Positions 9,537-19,643 are shown, numbered from the stretch's first letter. The stretch is 64,000 bases of DNA from Acidimicrobiales bacterium (GCA_020630195.1 JAHDBV010000005.1:1-64000), one strand, 5' to 3'. The notes: generated by a model from the sequence alone, not told the origin. Numbers and translations: made by a program.

Positions 9537-10172
9537 ATGGCCCGAGCATCGGAATTGTCGACCCTCGCCCTGCACGGACTGCGCCTCAAGAGCATGGTCG
9601 GTGCCGAGGTGGTCGCCGAGTTCTTCGGTCTCGACACCGCGGCGGTCCAGGCCGAGCTCGACTCGGCCCAGGAGTCGGGTTTCACCCGCTACCGCGACGG
9701 TCGGATCTCGGGCTGGCAGCTCACCGCGGACGGCCGGGTCGAGAACGAGCGTCGCCTCGCCGCCGAGCTCGATGCCGCCGGACTCCGGGACGTCGTCGAC
9801 GGTTGCTACCGCCGCTTCCTGGCCGAGAACCAGACGATGCTCGCCACCTGCACCCGCTGGCAGGTGAAGGAGGTCGACGGTGAGCAGGTGATCAACGACC
9901 ACGCCGATGCCGCCTACGACGCCGAGGTCATCGGGTCGCTCGAGCAGCTCGACGTCGCCGTGCAGCCGATCGCCGCCGAACTCGCCGCCGAGTTCGATCG
10001 ATTCGCCGTCTACGGGCCCCGCTTCACCGTCGCACTCGACCGGGTCCGTGCCGGTGAGAACGAGTGGTTCGCGAAGCCCCTGATCGAGAGCTACCACACC
10101 GTGTGGTTCGAGCTGCACGAAGATCTGCTCGCCACGCTCGGCATCGACCGGGCCTCGGAAGAAGCCCACTGA
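9537..10172 (+). CDS. hypothetical protein with winged-helix-like N-terminus
   Basis: This 211-residue protein is not assigned to a known family. Residues 5-70 (LSTLALHGLRLKSMVGAEVV onward, ending GWQLTADGR) look like a MarR-type winged helix with a QLTADGR wing. The rest (about 75-211) is helical and ends with WFELHEDLLATLGIDRASEE. It could be a small DNA-binding regulator or a ligand-responsive protein. It precedes dapA by 32 bases and may be co-transcribed with it. Confidence 0.65.
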   Translation: MARASELSTLALHGLRLKSMVGAEVVAEFFGLDTAAVQAELDSAQESGFTRYRDGRISGWQLTADGRVENERRLAAELDAAGLRDVVDGCYRRFLAENQTMLATCTRWQVKEVDGEQVINDHADAAYDAEVIGSLEQLDVAVQPIAAELAAEFDRFAVYGPRFTVALDRVRAGENEWFAKPLIESYHTVWFELHEDLLATLGIDRASEEAH

Positions 10173-10204
10173 GCCCCGTCGGCGGGGACGGAGAGACGAA
10201 CCTC

Positions 10205-11095
10205 ATGGCACCACGATTCGGGCGGGTCCTCACCGCCATGGTCACCCCGTTCGACGAGGCGGGTCGAATGGATCTCGACGCCGCCGTCGGCCTGGCCCGA
10301 TGGCTCGTCGACAACGGCAACGACGGCGTCGTCGTGGCCGGAACCACCGGCGAGTCGGCGACGCTGACCCACGACGAGCAGATCGAACTCGTCACCGCGA
10401 TCCGTGCGGCTCTGCCCGATCACCAGGTGATCGCCGGGGCCGGCTCGAACGACACACGAGCCGCCGTGGAACTGACCGAGCGGGTCACCGCGGCGGGCGC
10501 CGACGGCGTGCTCAGCGTCACGCCGTATTACAACCGTCCGTCCCAGGCCGGCATCGCCCACCACTTCCGTGCCGTCGCCGAGGCGACCGACCTGCCGGTC
10601 CTGCTGTACGACATCCCCGTCCGGACCGGCCGCAAGATCAGCCACGACACCCTCCTCGAGCTGCTGGCGATCGACAACGTCGTCGGCGTCAAGGACGCCG
10701 CCGGGTCACCCGACGGCACCGCCGCCCTGCTGGCCGAGGCCCCGACCGGCACCGAGATCTACTCGGGCGACGATTCGCTCACCCTGTCGCTGCTGGCCGT
10801 CGGTGCGGTCGGCATCATCGGTGTGGCCACCCACTGGGCCGCCAAGGAGATCGGCGAGATGATGGACGCGTTCTTCGACGGACGGGTCGGTGAGGCGGCG
10901 TGCAAGAACGCCGCCCTCGTGCCCTCCTGGAACTACGAGACCGGCGACCTCGCGCCGAACCCGGTCCCCACCAAGACCCTCATGCCGTTGCTCGGCGTCG
11001 ACACCGGGATCCTGCGGCCGCCCATGGGCCCCGCACCCGACGGCCTGGTCGACGCCGCCCGGGCCGTCCTCACCGGCCTGGGACGGGATCTCTGA
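10205..11095 (+). CDS. dapA: 4-hydroxy-tetrahydrodipicolinate synthase
   Basis: DapA condenses pyruvate with aspartate semialdehyde, the entry step to diaminopimelate. The 296-residue length is typical. Motifs are AGTTGES (45-51), the tyrosines in TPYYNRPSQ (about 106-114), Tyr135 in LLYDIPVRTG and the Schiff-base Lys163 in GVKDAAGS. The stop overlaps the ATG of rnj (TGATG), a pairing common in Actinobacteria. Confidence 0.96.
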   Translation: MAPRFGRVLTAMVTPFDEAGRMDLDAAVGLARWLVDNGNDGVVVAGTTGESATLTHDEQIELVTAIRAALPDHQVIAGAGSNDTRAAVELTERVTAAGADGVLSVTPYYNRPSQAGIAHHFRAVAEATDLPVLLYDIPVRTGRKISHDTLLELLAIDNVVGVKDAAGSPDGTAALLAEAPTGTEIYSGDDSLTLSLLAVGAVGIIGVATHWAAKEIGEMMDAFFDGRVGEAACKNAALVPSWNYETGDLAPNPVPTKTLMPLLGVDTGILRPPMGPAPDGLVDAARAVLTGLGRDL

Positions 11096-12780
11096 TGGCC
11101 GACGACGTCAGGGTCATGTTCTTCGGCGGTCTCGGTGAGATCGGCCGCAACTGCGCCGGCATCGAGATCGACGGCCGGATCATGCTCATCGACTGCGGGC
11201 TCATGTTCCCCGACGACGACATGGCCGGCATCGACGTGGTGCTGCCCGACTTCACCTGGCTCCGTGAGAACGCCGACCGGGTGGAGGGTGTGGTCGCCAC
11301 CCACGGCCACGAGGATCACATCGGTGCCCTCGGCTACCTGCTCGCGGATGTTCCCTGCAAGGTCATCGGCTCGGCGCTCACCCTCGGGTTGGCGAAGCAC
11401 CGCATCGACGAGCACAACGCCGGCCGCAACGCCGAGTTCATCGAGGTCGAGGACAACGAACGCATCCAGGTGGGTCCGTTCGATCTGGAGTTCTTCCCCG
11501 TCACCCACTCGGTGCCGAACGGCTTCGCCACCGCGTTCCACACCCCGCAGGGTGTGATCCTGCACTCGGGTGACTTCAAGCTCGACATGACCCCGGTCGA
11601 CCGGCGCCTCACCGACCTCGCCGGCATCGGTCACCTCGCCAAGGACGACGGCGTCCGTCTCCTGCTCGCCGACTCGACCAACGCGACGGCCCCGGGCTTC
11701 TCCGACTCGGAGACCTCGATCGGCGCGAACCTCGAGGACCTGTTCCGGGCCCGCGACGGGCACCGGATCATCGTCGCCTGCTTCGCCAGCCACATCCACC
11801 GGGTCCAGCAGGTCGCCGACGCGGCGATCGCCTCGGGCCGCACGATCGCCACGCTCGGTCGGTCGATGAACCGGAACGTGGCCATGGCCCGGGAGATGGG
11901 TCTGCTCCACATCCCCGACGCCAAGCTGCGGGCGATCGACGACGTCGAGGATCTCGACCCCACCAAGCTCTGTGTGATCTCCACCGGATCGCAGGGTGAA
12001 CCCATGGCGGCCCTCGCCCTCATGGCGGCGGGGGAGAACCGGTTCCTCTCGATCGAGGACGGCGACTGCATCATTCTGTCGTCGCACCCGATTCCCGGGA
12101 ACGAGGGTGCGGTCAACGCCGTCATCACCGGCCTCGTCCGCCGTGGCGCCGAGGTGATTCACTCCGGCATGGCCCGGGTGCACGCCACCGGTCACGCCAA
12201 GGCCGAGGAGCTGAAGGTGCTGCACTCGATCGTGCAGCCCGAGTGGTTCGTGCCCGTGCACGGCGAGTACCTGCACATGGTCGAGCACGCCAAGATCGGC
12301 GAGCGCATGGGCACACCCGCCGAGCGGATCGTGCTCTGCCAGGACGGCGACTCCATCGTGCTGACCGACCAGGGCATCCGCCGTGGTGGATCCGTGTCCT
12401 CGGAGTACATCTACGTCCAGGGCACCGTCGGCGAACTCGACGAGTCGGCGCTGCACGACCGACGGATCCTCGGCAAGGAGGGCTTCGTCTCCGCCGTGGT
12501 GACCCTCGAGCGTGACGGTTCGTCGTTGCGGCTCGCCGCCGAACCCGAGGTCATCAGCCGAGGCTGGGTCAAGGGCGACGAGGGTGAGCAGTTGGCCAAG
12601 GCCATCTCGGCCGAGGTCCGCAAGGCCGCCGAGAACGCCCTCGCCGACGGTGTGCGCTCCCGGGCCAAGCTCGAGAAGGCCATCCGCCGTCCGATGGGTC
12701 GTCTCGTCAACCGGGAGACCCGGATGCGCCCGATGATCGTGCCGGTGGTGCTCGGCGCCGCGGACGACGGCGACGACTGA
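11095..12780 (+). CDS. rnj: ribonuclease J
   Basis: The 561-residue metallo-beta-lactamase/beta-CASP ribonuclease has the zinc motif THGHEDHIGAL (69-79), the later His in SGDFKLDMTP, LLADSTNA, and the beta-CASP segments ISTGSQGEPMA and SGMARVHATGHA. The C-terminal domain has the usual length. RNase J matures and decays RNA 5' to 3' and endonucleolytically. Its ATG overlaps the dapA stop, so it is translationally coupled. Confidence 0.95.
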   Translation: MADDVRVMFFGGLGEIGRNCAGIEIDGRIMLIDCGLMFPDDDMAGIDVVLPDFTWLRENADRVEGVVATHGHEDHIGALGYLLADVPCKVIGSALTLGLAKHRIDEHNAGRNAEFIEVEDNERIQVGPFDLEFFPVTHSVPNGFATAFHTPQGVILHSGDFKLDMTPVDRRLTDLAGIGHLAKDDGVRLLLADSTNATAPGFSDSETSIGANLEDLFRARDGHRIIVACFASHIHRVQQVADAAIASGRTIATLGRSMNRNVAMAREMGLLHIPDAKLRAIDDVEDLDPTKLCVISTGSQGEPMAALALMAAGENRFLSIEDGDCIILSSHPIPGNEGAVNAVITGLVRRGAEVIHSGMARVHATGHAKAEELKVLHSIVQPEWFVPVHGEYLHMVEHAKIGERMGTPAERIVLCQDGDSIVLTDQGIRRGGSVSSEYIYVQGTVGELDESALHDRRILGKEGFVSAVVTLERDGSSLRLAAEPEVISRGWVKGDEGEQLAKAISAEVRKAAENALADGVRSRAKLEKAIRRPMGRLVNRETRMRPMIVPVVLGAADDGDD

Positions 12781-12874
12781 CCCGGCTCATCGACGCAGAG
12801 TGAGCTTCTGCCCGCCGATCGCCACGTAGCGTCGGAGGGTGGTGGATTGACCACATCGCGTGCTCGGGCGGATG

Positions 12875-12880
12875 TACGCT
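12875..12880 (+). promoter_or_regulatory. -10 element of ftsK (leaderless)
   Basis: TACGCT lies 9 nt before the GTG at 12890. It overlaps the alternative upstream ATG at 12872, which argues against that start. Confidence 0.45.
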
Positions 12881-12889
12881 GAGCGCACT

Positions 12890-15736
12890 GTGGCTACGAC
12901 AACTCGAACCTCCGGTTCGGGTCGAGGGGCTGCGGGCGGTCGACCCAGAACCCGCACCAGCGGGAAAGCCCTGCGCGCCCGTCGGCAACGACAGGTGCGG
13001 GGCCTCGCCCTCGTCTTCTGTGGGCTCATCCTCGGCCTGACGCTCTACACGTCCTCCACCGGCTTCCTCGGTCGCTTCCTCGCGGACGCGTCGGGCCTGC
13101 TGGTGGGCCGCGCCCGCCTTCTCGTCCCGATCGCCTGCCTGGGTGCGGGCTTCCACCTCCTGCGGACCCCGCCGCCGAAGCGCAAGCGCTCCGGTCGCAC
13201 CCGCGGTGAACAGCTCGCTCTCGCCGGACTCGGCATCTCGTTCATGATGATGCTCGACCTGTTCTCGTCGCGCCCCGTCTACACCTCGTCGGTCGAGATG
13301 CTCTCGGGCGCCGGCGGTGTGGTCGGTGTCGCCCTCGGCGGGACCGCCGAGCGGGCGTTGTCGTACCCGGGAGCGATCCTCGCCGCCGTCTTCCTGCTCC
13401 TCGGCTCGATCGTGATGCTGACCCAGTTCTCGACGAGCCCGCTCGCCGACGGTGTGGCCGAGCGGACCCTCGGCGCCTGGGACCGTCTCCGTGACTGGTT
13501 CGACGACGTGCTCGAGGGCCAGCGCGGCCCCGTGCCCGCGGCACCCCGCACGCCCAAGGGCGGCATCCTCGAGGATCTCACCACCATCGACGGCCCCGAC
13601 CACGACCACGATCGGGTCTCGGTGTTCGACGAGGCCGAACCCGAGCAGTACATCGACCTCCGCCAGCCGAGCGCACCGGTCGCCTCCGACGACGTCGATC
13701 TCGTCGACGGTCCGACCCTGTTCGACCACGCGGACGACGGCGATCTCGTCGACGACCCCCACGGGCCCTCACGCCCGGCCACGGTCGCTCCACTCATCGA
13801 GGTGCCCTCGGTCGCCACCGTCGGCGACCTCGAGTTGGCTCGCCCGCAGCCCGCCGGCGGCGCCTGGACGCTGCCGCCGCTCGAGGTGCTCGATCGCTCC
13901 TCGGCCCAGGACGTCGACCGTGCGTCGGTCGAGGCCACCGGTCGCCGCTTGGAGCACGCCCTCGCCGAGCACGGTGTCGAGACCCGCCTCATCGGTGTGG
14001 TCGTCGGCCCGACCGTCTCCCGCTTCGAGCTCGAGCTCGGCCCCGGGGTGAAGGTCAACCGGGTCACCTCGCTGCACAAGGACATCGCGTACGCGATGGC
14101 CACCCCCGACGTGCGCATCCTCGCCCCGATCCCCGGCAAGCAGGCCATCGGCGTCGAGGTGCCCAACGCCCGCCGCCAGATCGTCACCGTCGGCGACCTC
14201 CTCTTCTCCGAGGAGGCCGCAGCGGCCACCGACCCGCTCGACGTGGTGCTCGGCCGCGACATCACCGGCAAGACGGTCATGGCCGACCTGTCGAAGATGC
14301 CGCACCTCCTCGTCGCCGGCCAGACCGGCTCGGGCAAGTCGTCGTGCATCAACACGATGCTCACCTCGATCCTGATGCGGGCCACCCCCGACGAGGTCCG
14401 CATGATCCTCGTCGACCCCAAGCGGGTCGAGCTCAGCCAGTACGAGCGCCTGCCCCACCTGCTCTCCGAGGTCGTCACCGACCCGAAGAAGGCCGCCAAC
14501 GCCCTCGCCTGGGCCGTGCGGGAGATGGAGCGTCGCTACGAGCTGCTCGTCGAGGCCGGGGTCCGCGACATCGGTGGCTACAACGACGCCGTCGTCAGTG
14601 GCGATCTCCAGCCGAAGCTCGGCCAGACCGGTCCCGACGGCGAACCCGTCGAGTACCAGAAGATGCCGTTCATCCTCATCGTGCTCGACGAGTTGGCCGA
14701 CCTCATGATGGTCGCCGCCCGAGACGTCGAGGAGTCGATCTGTCGCATCGCCCAGAAGGCACGGGCCGTCGGCATCCACCTCGTGATCGCCACGCAGCGC
14801 CCGTCGACGAACGTGATCACCGGCCTCATCAAGGCCAACGTGCCGGCCCGTCTCGCGTTCGCCGTGTCGAGCCTCACCGACTCCCGGGTCATCCTCGACC
14901 AGCAGGGTGCGGAGCGTCTCGTCGGCCGGGGCGACGGTCTGTTCCTCGACCCCTCGACCTCGAGCCCCGCCCGATTCCAGGGTGCGTGGGTGACCGAGGA
15001 GGAAGTCCGGGCCATCGCCAGCCACTGGCGCACCCAGGCTCCCGACGTCGTGTTCGACACCCGGGTGCAGGGCGACGAGCCCGCGGCCGGCGGTGCGATC
15101 ATCCCCGGTGGCAGCACCGGCGACGAGGACGACGACGAGCTGATGATGCAGGCGATCGAACTGATCGTGCGTTCGCAGCTCGGTTCGACCTCGATGCTCC
15201 AGCGCAAGCTCCGCGTCGGGTTCGCCCGTGCGGGCCGCCTCATGGATCTGCTCGAGGAGCGCGGTGTGGTCGGTCCGTCGATCGGGTCCAAGGCCCGCGA
15301 CGTGCTGATGACCCCCGACGATCTCGACGCCGGCCGCTGGCCCGCGCAGATGCAGGCGGCCGCCCCGGCCACCGAGGCGCCCGCCGTGGCAGCCGAGCCC
15401 GTGCCGGCACCGGCACCCGTGCCGGCTCCGGCGCCCGTCGCGGCCGCCGCGCAGCCCTCGATGGCCGAGCCCAAGCGTCGCCGGCCGACCCTCGCCGAGA
15501 TGGTCGCGCCCGACGTGCCGATGGAGGCCTCGCCCTACGAGCGGGACCACGCCGATCCGAAGGGGCCGGTCGTCGATCTGGTCGACGGTGAGGTCGATCT
15601 CGCCGACGATCTCGACGGGGACGCCTTCCTGGCCGGCGACGACGGTGACGGGTTCGACGACGACGACGAGTTCCTCGTCGGGGGCGACGACCCCGCCCTC
15701 GCTCCACCCCCCGGCTATCGGTGGCCGGAGTCGTGA
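12890..15736 (+). CDS. ftsK: DNA translocase FtsK/SpoIIIE
   Basis: The 948-residue translocase begins with a basic Ser/Thr/Arg tail. Four membrane helices follow (for example GLALVFCGLILGLTLY and AILAAVFLLLGSIVML), then an acidic linker. The motor has Walker A AGQTGSGKSS and Walker B PFILIVLDELADLMM. The C-terminal gamma winged helix (IELIVRSQLGSTSMLQRKLR onward) would read KOPS-like sites. An Ala/Pro-rich and acidic tail of about 140 residues follows the gamma domain, which is unusual. GTG 12890 is preferred because of the -10 at 12875; starts at 12860 and 12872 are alternatives. Confidence 0.95.
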   Translation: MATTTRTSGSGRGAAGGRPRTRTSGKALRARRQRQVRGLALVFCGLILGLTLYTSSTGFLGRFLADASGLLVGRARLLVPIACLGAGFHLLRTPPPKRKRSGRTRGEQLALAGLGISFMMMLDLFSSRPVYTSSVEMLSGAGGVVGVALGGTAERALSYPGAILAAVFLLLGSIVMLTQFSTSPLADGVAERTLGAWDRLRDWFDDVLEGQRGPVPAAPRTPKGGILEDLTTIDGPDHDHDRVSVFDEAEPEQYIDLRQPSAPVASDDVDLVDGPTLFDHADDGDLVDDPHGPSRPATVAPLIEVPSVATVGDLELARPQPAGGAWTLPPLEVLDRSSAQDVDRASVEATGRRLEHALAEHGVETRLIGVVVGPTVSRFELELGPGVKVNRVTSLHKDIAYAMATPDVRILAPIPGKQAIGVEVPNARRQIVTVGDLLFSEEAAAATDPLDVVLGRDITGKTVMADLSKMPHLLVAGQTGSGKSSCINTMLTSILMRATPDEVRMILVDPKRVELSQYERLPHLLSEVVTDPKKAANALAWAVREMERRYELLVEAGVRDIGGYNDAVVSGDLQPKLGQTGPDGEPVEYQKMPFILIVLDELADLMMVAARDVEESICRIAQKARAVGIHLVIATQRPSTNVITGLIKANVPARLAFAVSSLTDSRVILDQQGAERLVGRGDGLFLDPSTSSPARFQGAWVTEEEVRAIASHWRTQAPDVVFDTRVQGDEPAAGGAIIPGGSTGDEDDDELMMQAIELIVRSQLGSTSMLQRKLRVGFARAGRLMDLLEERGVVGPSIGSKARDVLMTPDDLDAGRWPAQMQAAAPATEAPAVAAEPVPAPAPVPAPAPVAAAAQPSMAEPKRRRPTLAEMVAPDVPMEASPYERDHADPKGPVVDLVDGEVDLADDLDGDAFLAGDDGDGFDDDDEFLVGGDDPALAPPPGYRWPES

Positions 15737-15774
15737 CGTCGGCCGACGGTCCCCCGTCGAGCCTCCGACGCCAA

Positions 15775-15780
15775 TAGGGT
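15775..15780 (+). promoter_or_regulatory. -10 element of the antiporter gene
   Basis: TAGGGT lies 9 nt before the ATG at 15790, giving a leaderless or nearly leaderless transcript. A 6-bp hairpin at 15744-15759 (CGACGG/CCGTCG) just upstream may end ftsK transcription. Confidence 0.5.
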
Positions 15781-15789
15781 CATCCGACG

Positions 15790-16797
15790 ATGCTCCTCGC
15801 CTTCGTCGCCGCCGTCATCGGAATCGCTCTTCTCTCGAAGGCGGCCGACGAGTTCGTGGAGGGTGCCGCCGCCGTCGCCGCGGCCCTGAAGATCTCGCCG
15901 GTCGTCGTCGGCGCGGTGATCGTCGGCTTCGGCACCTCGGCCCCCGAGTTGCTGGTGTCGGGTATCTCCGCCGTCGGGGGTGACGCGGACGTCGGCGTCG
16001 GCAACATCATCGGGTCGAACATCGCGAACCTCACGCTGATCCTGGGCTCCGCGGCACTGCTGTTGCCGCTCGGCATCAACACCGGGGTGTTGCGGCGAGA
16101 GGCGCCGCTGTCGACCTTGTCGGTGTTGGCCTTCGCACTGGTGCTCGCCGGTGGTGTCCTCGACTGGTGGGAGGGCGTGCTGCTGCTCATCGCGCTCGCC
16201 GTGTCGCTCACCGTGATCATCCAGGCCGGCCGGTCCGAGTCGACCGATGCCTATGCCCACGACATCGAGGAGTTCACCGACGACGAATCGGTCACGTCGG
16301 CCTCGATCCGGACCGTGGTCGGACTGGTCGGCACCGTCGCCGGTGCCTGGCTCCTGGTCTACGGCGCCACCACCGTCGCCGAGGAACTCGGCGTGTCCGG
16401 TGGCTTCATCGGGATCACGCTCGTCGCCGTCGGCACGTCGCTGCCCGAGCTGGTGACGGCGGTGGTCGCGGCCCGCAAGGGCGAGGACGACCTCATCATC
16501 GGCAACCTCCTCGGCTCGAACCTGTTCAACTCCTTCGCCGTCGGCGGCGTCGTGGCGGTCCTCGGCAACGGTGCGATCGAGGATGCATCGCTCGCCCGGA
16601 CCGAGAACCTCTTCATGGTGGGTGTCGCGGTCGCGGCGATGTTCGCCATGGTCACCCGCCGTCGCTTCTCCCGGATCGAGGGTGGACTCTTCCTCGCGGC
16701 GTTCGTGGCCTTCCTGATCGTCACCTACGTCGGCGAGGTCAGCGACGACGACGAGTCGGCCGTCGCCGAGGTCGTCGTCACCACGGACGGCGCCTGA
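15790..16797 (+). CDS. calcium/sodium antiporter (CaCA family, YrbG-like)
   Basis: The 335-residue, roughly ten-helix protein has the two inverted alpha repeats of the Ca2+:cation antiporter family. The first repeat has GFGTSAPELLVS with GNIIGSNIANL, and the second has AVGTSLPELVTA with GNLLGSNLFNS. The repeat Glu residues are the ion ligands. A cytosolic acidic loop (DIEEFTDDES) lies between the halves. The stop overlaps the ATG of the next gene. Confidence 0.92.
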   Translation: MLLAFVAAVIGIALLSKAADEFVEGAAAVAAALKISPVVVGAVIVGFGTSAPELLVSGISAVGGDADVGVGNIIGSNIANLTLILGSAALLLPLGINTGVLRREAPLSTLSVLAFALVLAGGVLDWWEGVLLLIALAVSLTVIIQAGRSESTDAYAHDIEEFTDDESVTSASIRTVVGLVGTVAGAWLLVYGATTVAEELGVSGGFIGITLVAVGTSLPELVTAVVAARKGEDDLIIGNLLGSNLFNSFAVGGVVAVLGNGAIEDASLARTENLFMVGVAVAAMFAMVTRRRFSRIEGGLFLAAFVAFLIVTYVGEVSDDDESAVAEVVVTTDGA

Positions 16798-17417
16798 TGC
16801 GATTCGACCACCTCGTCGTCGCCGCCCACGATCTCGCCGATCTCGTCGCCTGGTTCACCGACCGCACCGGGGTCGTGCCGACACCGGGCGGCGCCCACGT
16901 CGGTCTCGGGACGCGTAACGAGCTGGTCGGCCTCGGCCCCACCTCCTACATCGAGCTCGTGGCCGCCGATCCCGACCAGCCCGACCCGGCCGCACCGCGG
17001 CCTTTCGGCATCGACGGCCTCGGTCCCGACGAGATCGTCGTCGCGACCAGTGCCGTGGCCGTCGACGATCTCGATGCCGCGGTCGCCCGGGTGGCCGAGC
17101 TCGGCCTCGACGGCGGCCGCCCCATGGCGATGTCCCGACGTCGGCCCGACGGTGTGCTGCTCGAGTGGCGGCTCTCCGTCCCGGCCGACCCCGCGCAGGC
17201 CGGTGTGGTGCCGTTCTCGATCGAGTGGGGCGTCGACACGCCGCATCCCGCGTCGTCGCTCGACCACCCGCTCTCGCTGGTGGAGCTCTCGGCGACCCAT
17301 CCCGATCCCGCCGTGATCGCCGCCGCAACCGAGCGGGGTGTGCGCGCCGAGGCCGGATCCGAGGCGGCCCTGCGGGCCGTGATCGACACACCGAAGGGCC
17401 TCGTCGAGCTGGGCTGA
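16797..17417 (+). CDS. VOC / glyoxalase-like domain protein
   Basis: The 206-residue protein begins MRFDHLVVAAHDLADLVAWF, which is a VOC first strand with a metal-type His. The later GLGTRNELVGLGPTSYIELV and PDGVLLEWRLS fit the glyoxalase-like (Glyoxalase_3) family. It is probably a lyase, isomerase or binding protein of unknown substrate. It is translationally coupled to the antiporter gene by TGATG. Confidence 0.75.
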   Translation: MRFDHLVVAAHDLADLVAWFTDRTGVVPTPGGAHVGLGTRNELVGLGPTSYIELVAADPDQPDPAAPRPFGIDGLGPDEIVVATSAVAVDDLDAAVARVAELGLDGGRPMAMSRRRPDGVLLEWRLSVPADPAQAGVVPFSIEWGVDTPHPASSLDHPLSLVELSATHPDPAVIAAATERGVRAEAGSEAALRAVIDTPKGLVELG

Positions 17418-17468
17418 CCCGCGGGGAACATCGCCCGAGGGCTCATGAATCGCCCACGGACGACGACG

Positions 17469-17495
17469 GGAACGTGATACCGCGTCTTCCGTATC
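17469..17495 (+). promoter_or_regulatory. possible ECF sigma promoter
   Basis: GGAAC at 17469-17473 and CGTATC at 17490-17495 are separated by 16 bases, the pattern of extracytoplasmic-function sigma promoters. It precedes a secreted-protein gene. The predicted start site would fall close to the TTG codon and conflict with the ribosome-binding site, so this is tentative. Confidence 0.25.
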
Positions 17496-17505
17496 GGAGC
17501 CCCCG

Positions 17506-19638
17506 TTGCGATCCATCCGACGATCCGTCCTCGCCGCCACCTGCCTCCTGGCCGGGTTGGCGGGCACCCTCACCGCCGTCCCCTCCGCCGCCGCACCCGC
17601 GCCGGCGGTCCCGGTCGACGACGTCCAGCGCTCCAACTGGGGCCTCGCCACCGAAGGCCCCTCCCGTGTGGTCGCCAACTTCGACGCCCTCGGCTGGGCC
17701 GTCGAGGAGGCCGGCGGCAAGGTCTTCGCCGGCGGCAAGTTCCTCGACGTCACCAACGGTGCCTCGACCGAGCGTCAGCCGTTCCTCGCCGCGTTCTCGG
17801 TGAGCTCGGGCACCTGGTTGTCCGACATCACCCCCGACCTCGGCGGCCCGGTGCTGTCGCTCGAGCCGAGCCCCGACGGTGCCCTCTTCGTCGGTGGCGA
17901 GATGGACGAGTGGAACGGTCAGACGATCGGTGCGTTCGCAAAGATCGATCCGGCCACCGGCGATCTCTGGCCGGGCTGGGACACCCGGATCTTCGGCGGC
18001 ACCTCCGTCGTGCGTGACATGAGCATGGGCCCCGATGGCTGGCTCTACGTCGCCGGAACCTTCACGACCGCCTCCGACAACCAGAACCCCACCGCCGTCA
18101 CCAACGTGATCCGGCTCGACCCCACCACCGGCGACATCGACTGGACCTGGATCCCGCCGAGCTTCGGCGGCACGGTCTGGGGCGTCAGTGCCAGCTACAC
18201 CCAGAACACCGTCTACCTCGCCGGGCGCTTCGACGGCACCGACGTGATCGGCATCGACTCGGTGAACCCGAACCAGACGGTCTGGGACGGCTTCGTCATG
18301 AACTACCCGTGTTGTGGCGTCATGTACGACGTGCAGGCCACGCCGTTCGGCACCGTGATGGCCGTCGGCGAGCAGCACGGCGCCTACCTCTACGACGAGA
18401 ACAACGCCTTCGCGCAGCTCGCCGGTCACACGACCTCCTACGACAGCCGCTACCAGGCCAGCAACATCCGGCGTGGCGGCGACTACCAGGACATCGAGCT
18501 CCACGGCGACACGCTCTACGCCTCGTGCCACTGCTGGGGTTCGCACAGCTCGGGTGTGCCCACGCCCACCTACAGCTCGAACCTCGCCAACTCCGGTGGC
18601 GTGCACACCGGTCTCGTGAGCTCGACCATCGCCTACGACGCCCAGACCGGCGCCCGCGACATGGCCTTCGACCCCTACATGGCCGGCGACGTCGGCGGTT
18701 GGGGTGCCCTCGTCGCCTCCGACGGCTGCGTCTGGATCGCCGGTGGCATCAACGCCGTCGGTCCCCCCGGCAACCAGGCCCCCGGACGTGACCTCGTGCG
18801 TCTCTGCGAGCCCGGCGGCGGTGGCCCCGTGCCGCCCGACGGGCCCGCGACCTGTCTCGCCACCGTCTCGGGTGACACCGTCACCGTGACCTGGGACGCC
18901 GACCCGACCGCACAGGACTACGTGATCCGACGCTCCGTGAACGGCGGCACGATGTGGTGGCGTGGTGTCACCACCGACACCACCTTCATCGACGTCGGCC
19001 GGGACGGCGACCTCGCCTACACCGTCACCAGTCGCTCGCCGGAGGGCCTCCAGAGCGCCCCGACCGACTGCACGACCGAGATCGTGGTCGAGCCGCCGCC
19101 CGCGGCCCCCGACGCACCCGCCACGTGCCTCGCCGTCATCGACGGTGACACCGTGACGGTCACCTGGCCGGCCGCCGACGGCGCCGCCGACTACATCATC
19201 TACCGGTCCGCCGACGGCGGCCCCCAGTTCTGGCGTGGCCGGACCGCCGACACGACCTTCATCGACAGCAACCGCAACGCCGAGCTCGTGTACCACGTGG
19301 CCTCCCGCAGCGCCGACCTGGTCCGCAGCGACCGGACCGAGTGCGGCGTCGACGTCGAACCGGTCGACCCGATCACCCCGGTCGCCCAGTGCACCGTGCA
19401 GGTGGTCGACGCGCCGAACGGCGTGCAGGTCTCCTGGCCGGCCGTCGCCGAGCCGGGCGCCGAGTACGTGATCTACCGGACCGTCGACGGCGGCAACCGC
19501 TTCTGGCGGGGCCGTGTGAGCGGTACGACCTTCGACGACCTCCTCCGCGATGCGAGCTTCGAGTACGAGGTCGAGGTGAAGGTGGGCAACGACCGATCCG
19601 AACCCACGACGTGTACGCCCGTCGTGGTGGGGAGCTGA
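17506..19638 (+). CDS. secreted beta-propeller-like protein with three Fn3-like repeats
   Basis: The 710-residue protein has a signal peptide (basic start, then LAATCLLAGLAGTLTAVPSA, cleavage near AAA-PAP). Residues 40-435 contain repeated VFAGGKFLDV, LFVGGEMDEW, LYVAGTFTTA and VYLAGRFDGT blades, which suggest a propeller. Three repeats of about 90 residues start near 446, 537 and 626. Each has a Cys, a DTVTVTW-like strand, YVIRRSVNGG-like and WRGRT-like motifs, resembling Fn3 domains. The start is TTG with GGAG 6 nt upstream. It is probably cell-surface or extracellular; the ligand is unknown. Confidence 0.78.
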   Translation: MRSIRRSVLAATCLLAGLAGTLTAVPSAAAPAPAVPVDDVQRSNWGLATEGPSRVVANFDALGWAVEEAGGKVFAGGKFLDVTNGASTERQPFLAAFSVSSGTWLSDITPDLGGPVLSLEPSPDGALFVGGEMDEWNGQTIGAFAKIDPATGDLWPGWDTRIFGGTSVVRDMSMGPDGWLYVAGTFTTASDNQNPTAVTNVIRLDPTTGDIDWTWIPPSFGGTVWGVSASYTQNTVYLAGRFDGTDVIGIDSVNPNQTVWDGFVMNYPCCGVMYDVQATPFGTVMAVGEQHGAYLYDENNAFAQLAGHTTSYDSRYQASNIRRGGDYQDIELHGDTLYASCHCWGSHSSGVPTPTYSSNLANSGGVHTGLVSSTIAYDAQTGARDMAFDPYMAGDVGGWGALVASDGCVWIAGGINAVGPPGNQAPGRDLVRLCEPGGGGPVPPDGPATCLATVSGDTVTVTWDADPTAQDYVIRRSVNGGTMWWRGVTTDTTFIDVGRDGDLAYTVTSRSPEGLQSAPTDCTTEIVVEPPPAAPDAPATCLAVIDGDTVTVTWPAADGAADYIIYRSADGGPQFWRGRTADTTFIDSNRNAELVYHVASRSADLVRSDRTECGVDVEPVDPITPVAQCTVQVVDAPNGVQVSWPAVAEPGAEYVIYRTVDGGNRFWRGRVSGTTFDDLLRDASFEYEVEVKVGNDRSEPTTCTPVVVGS

Positions 19639-19643
19639 GCACG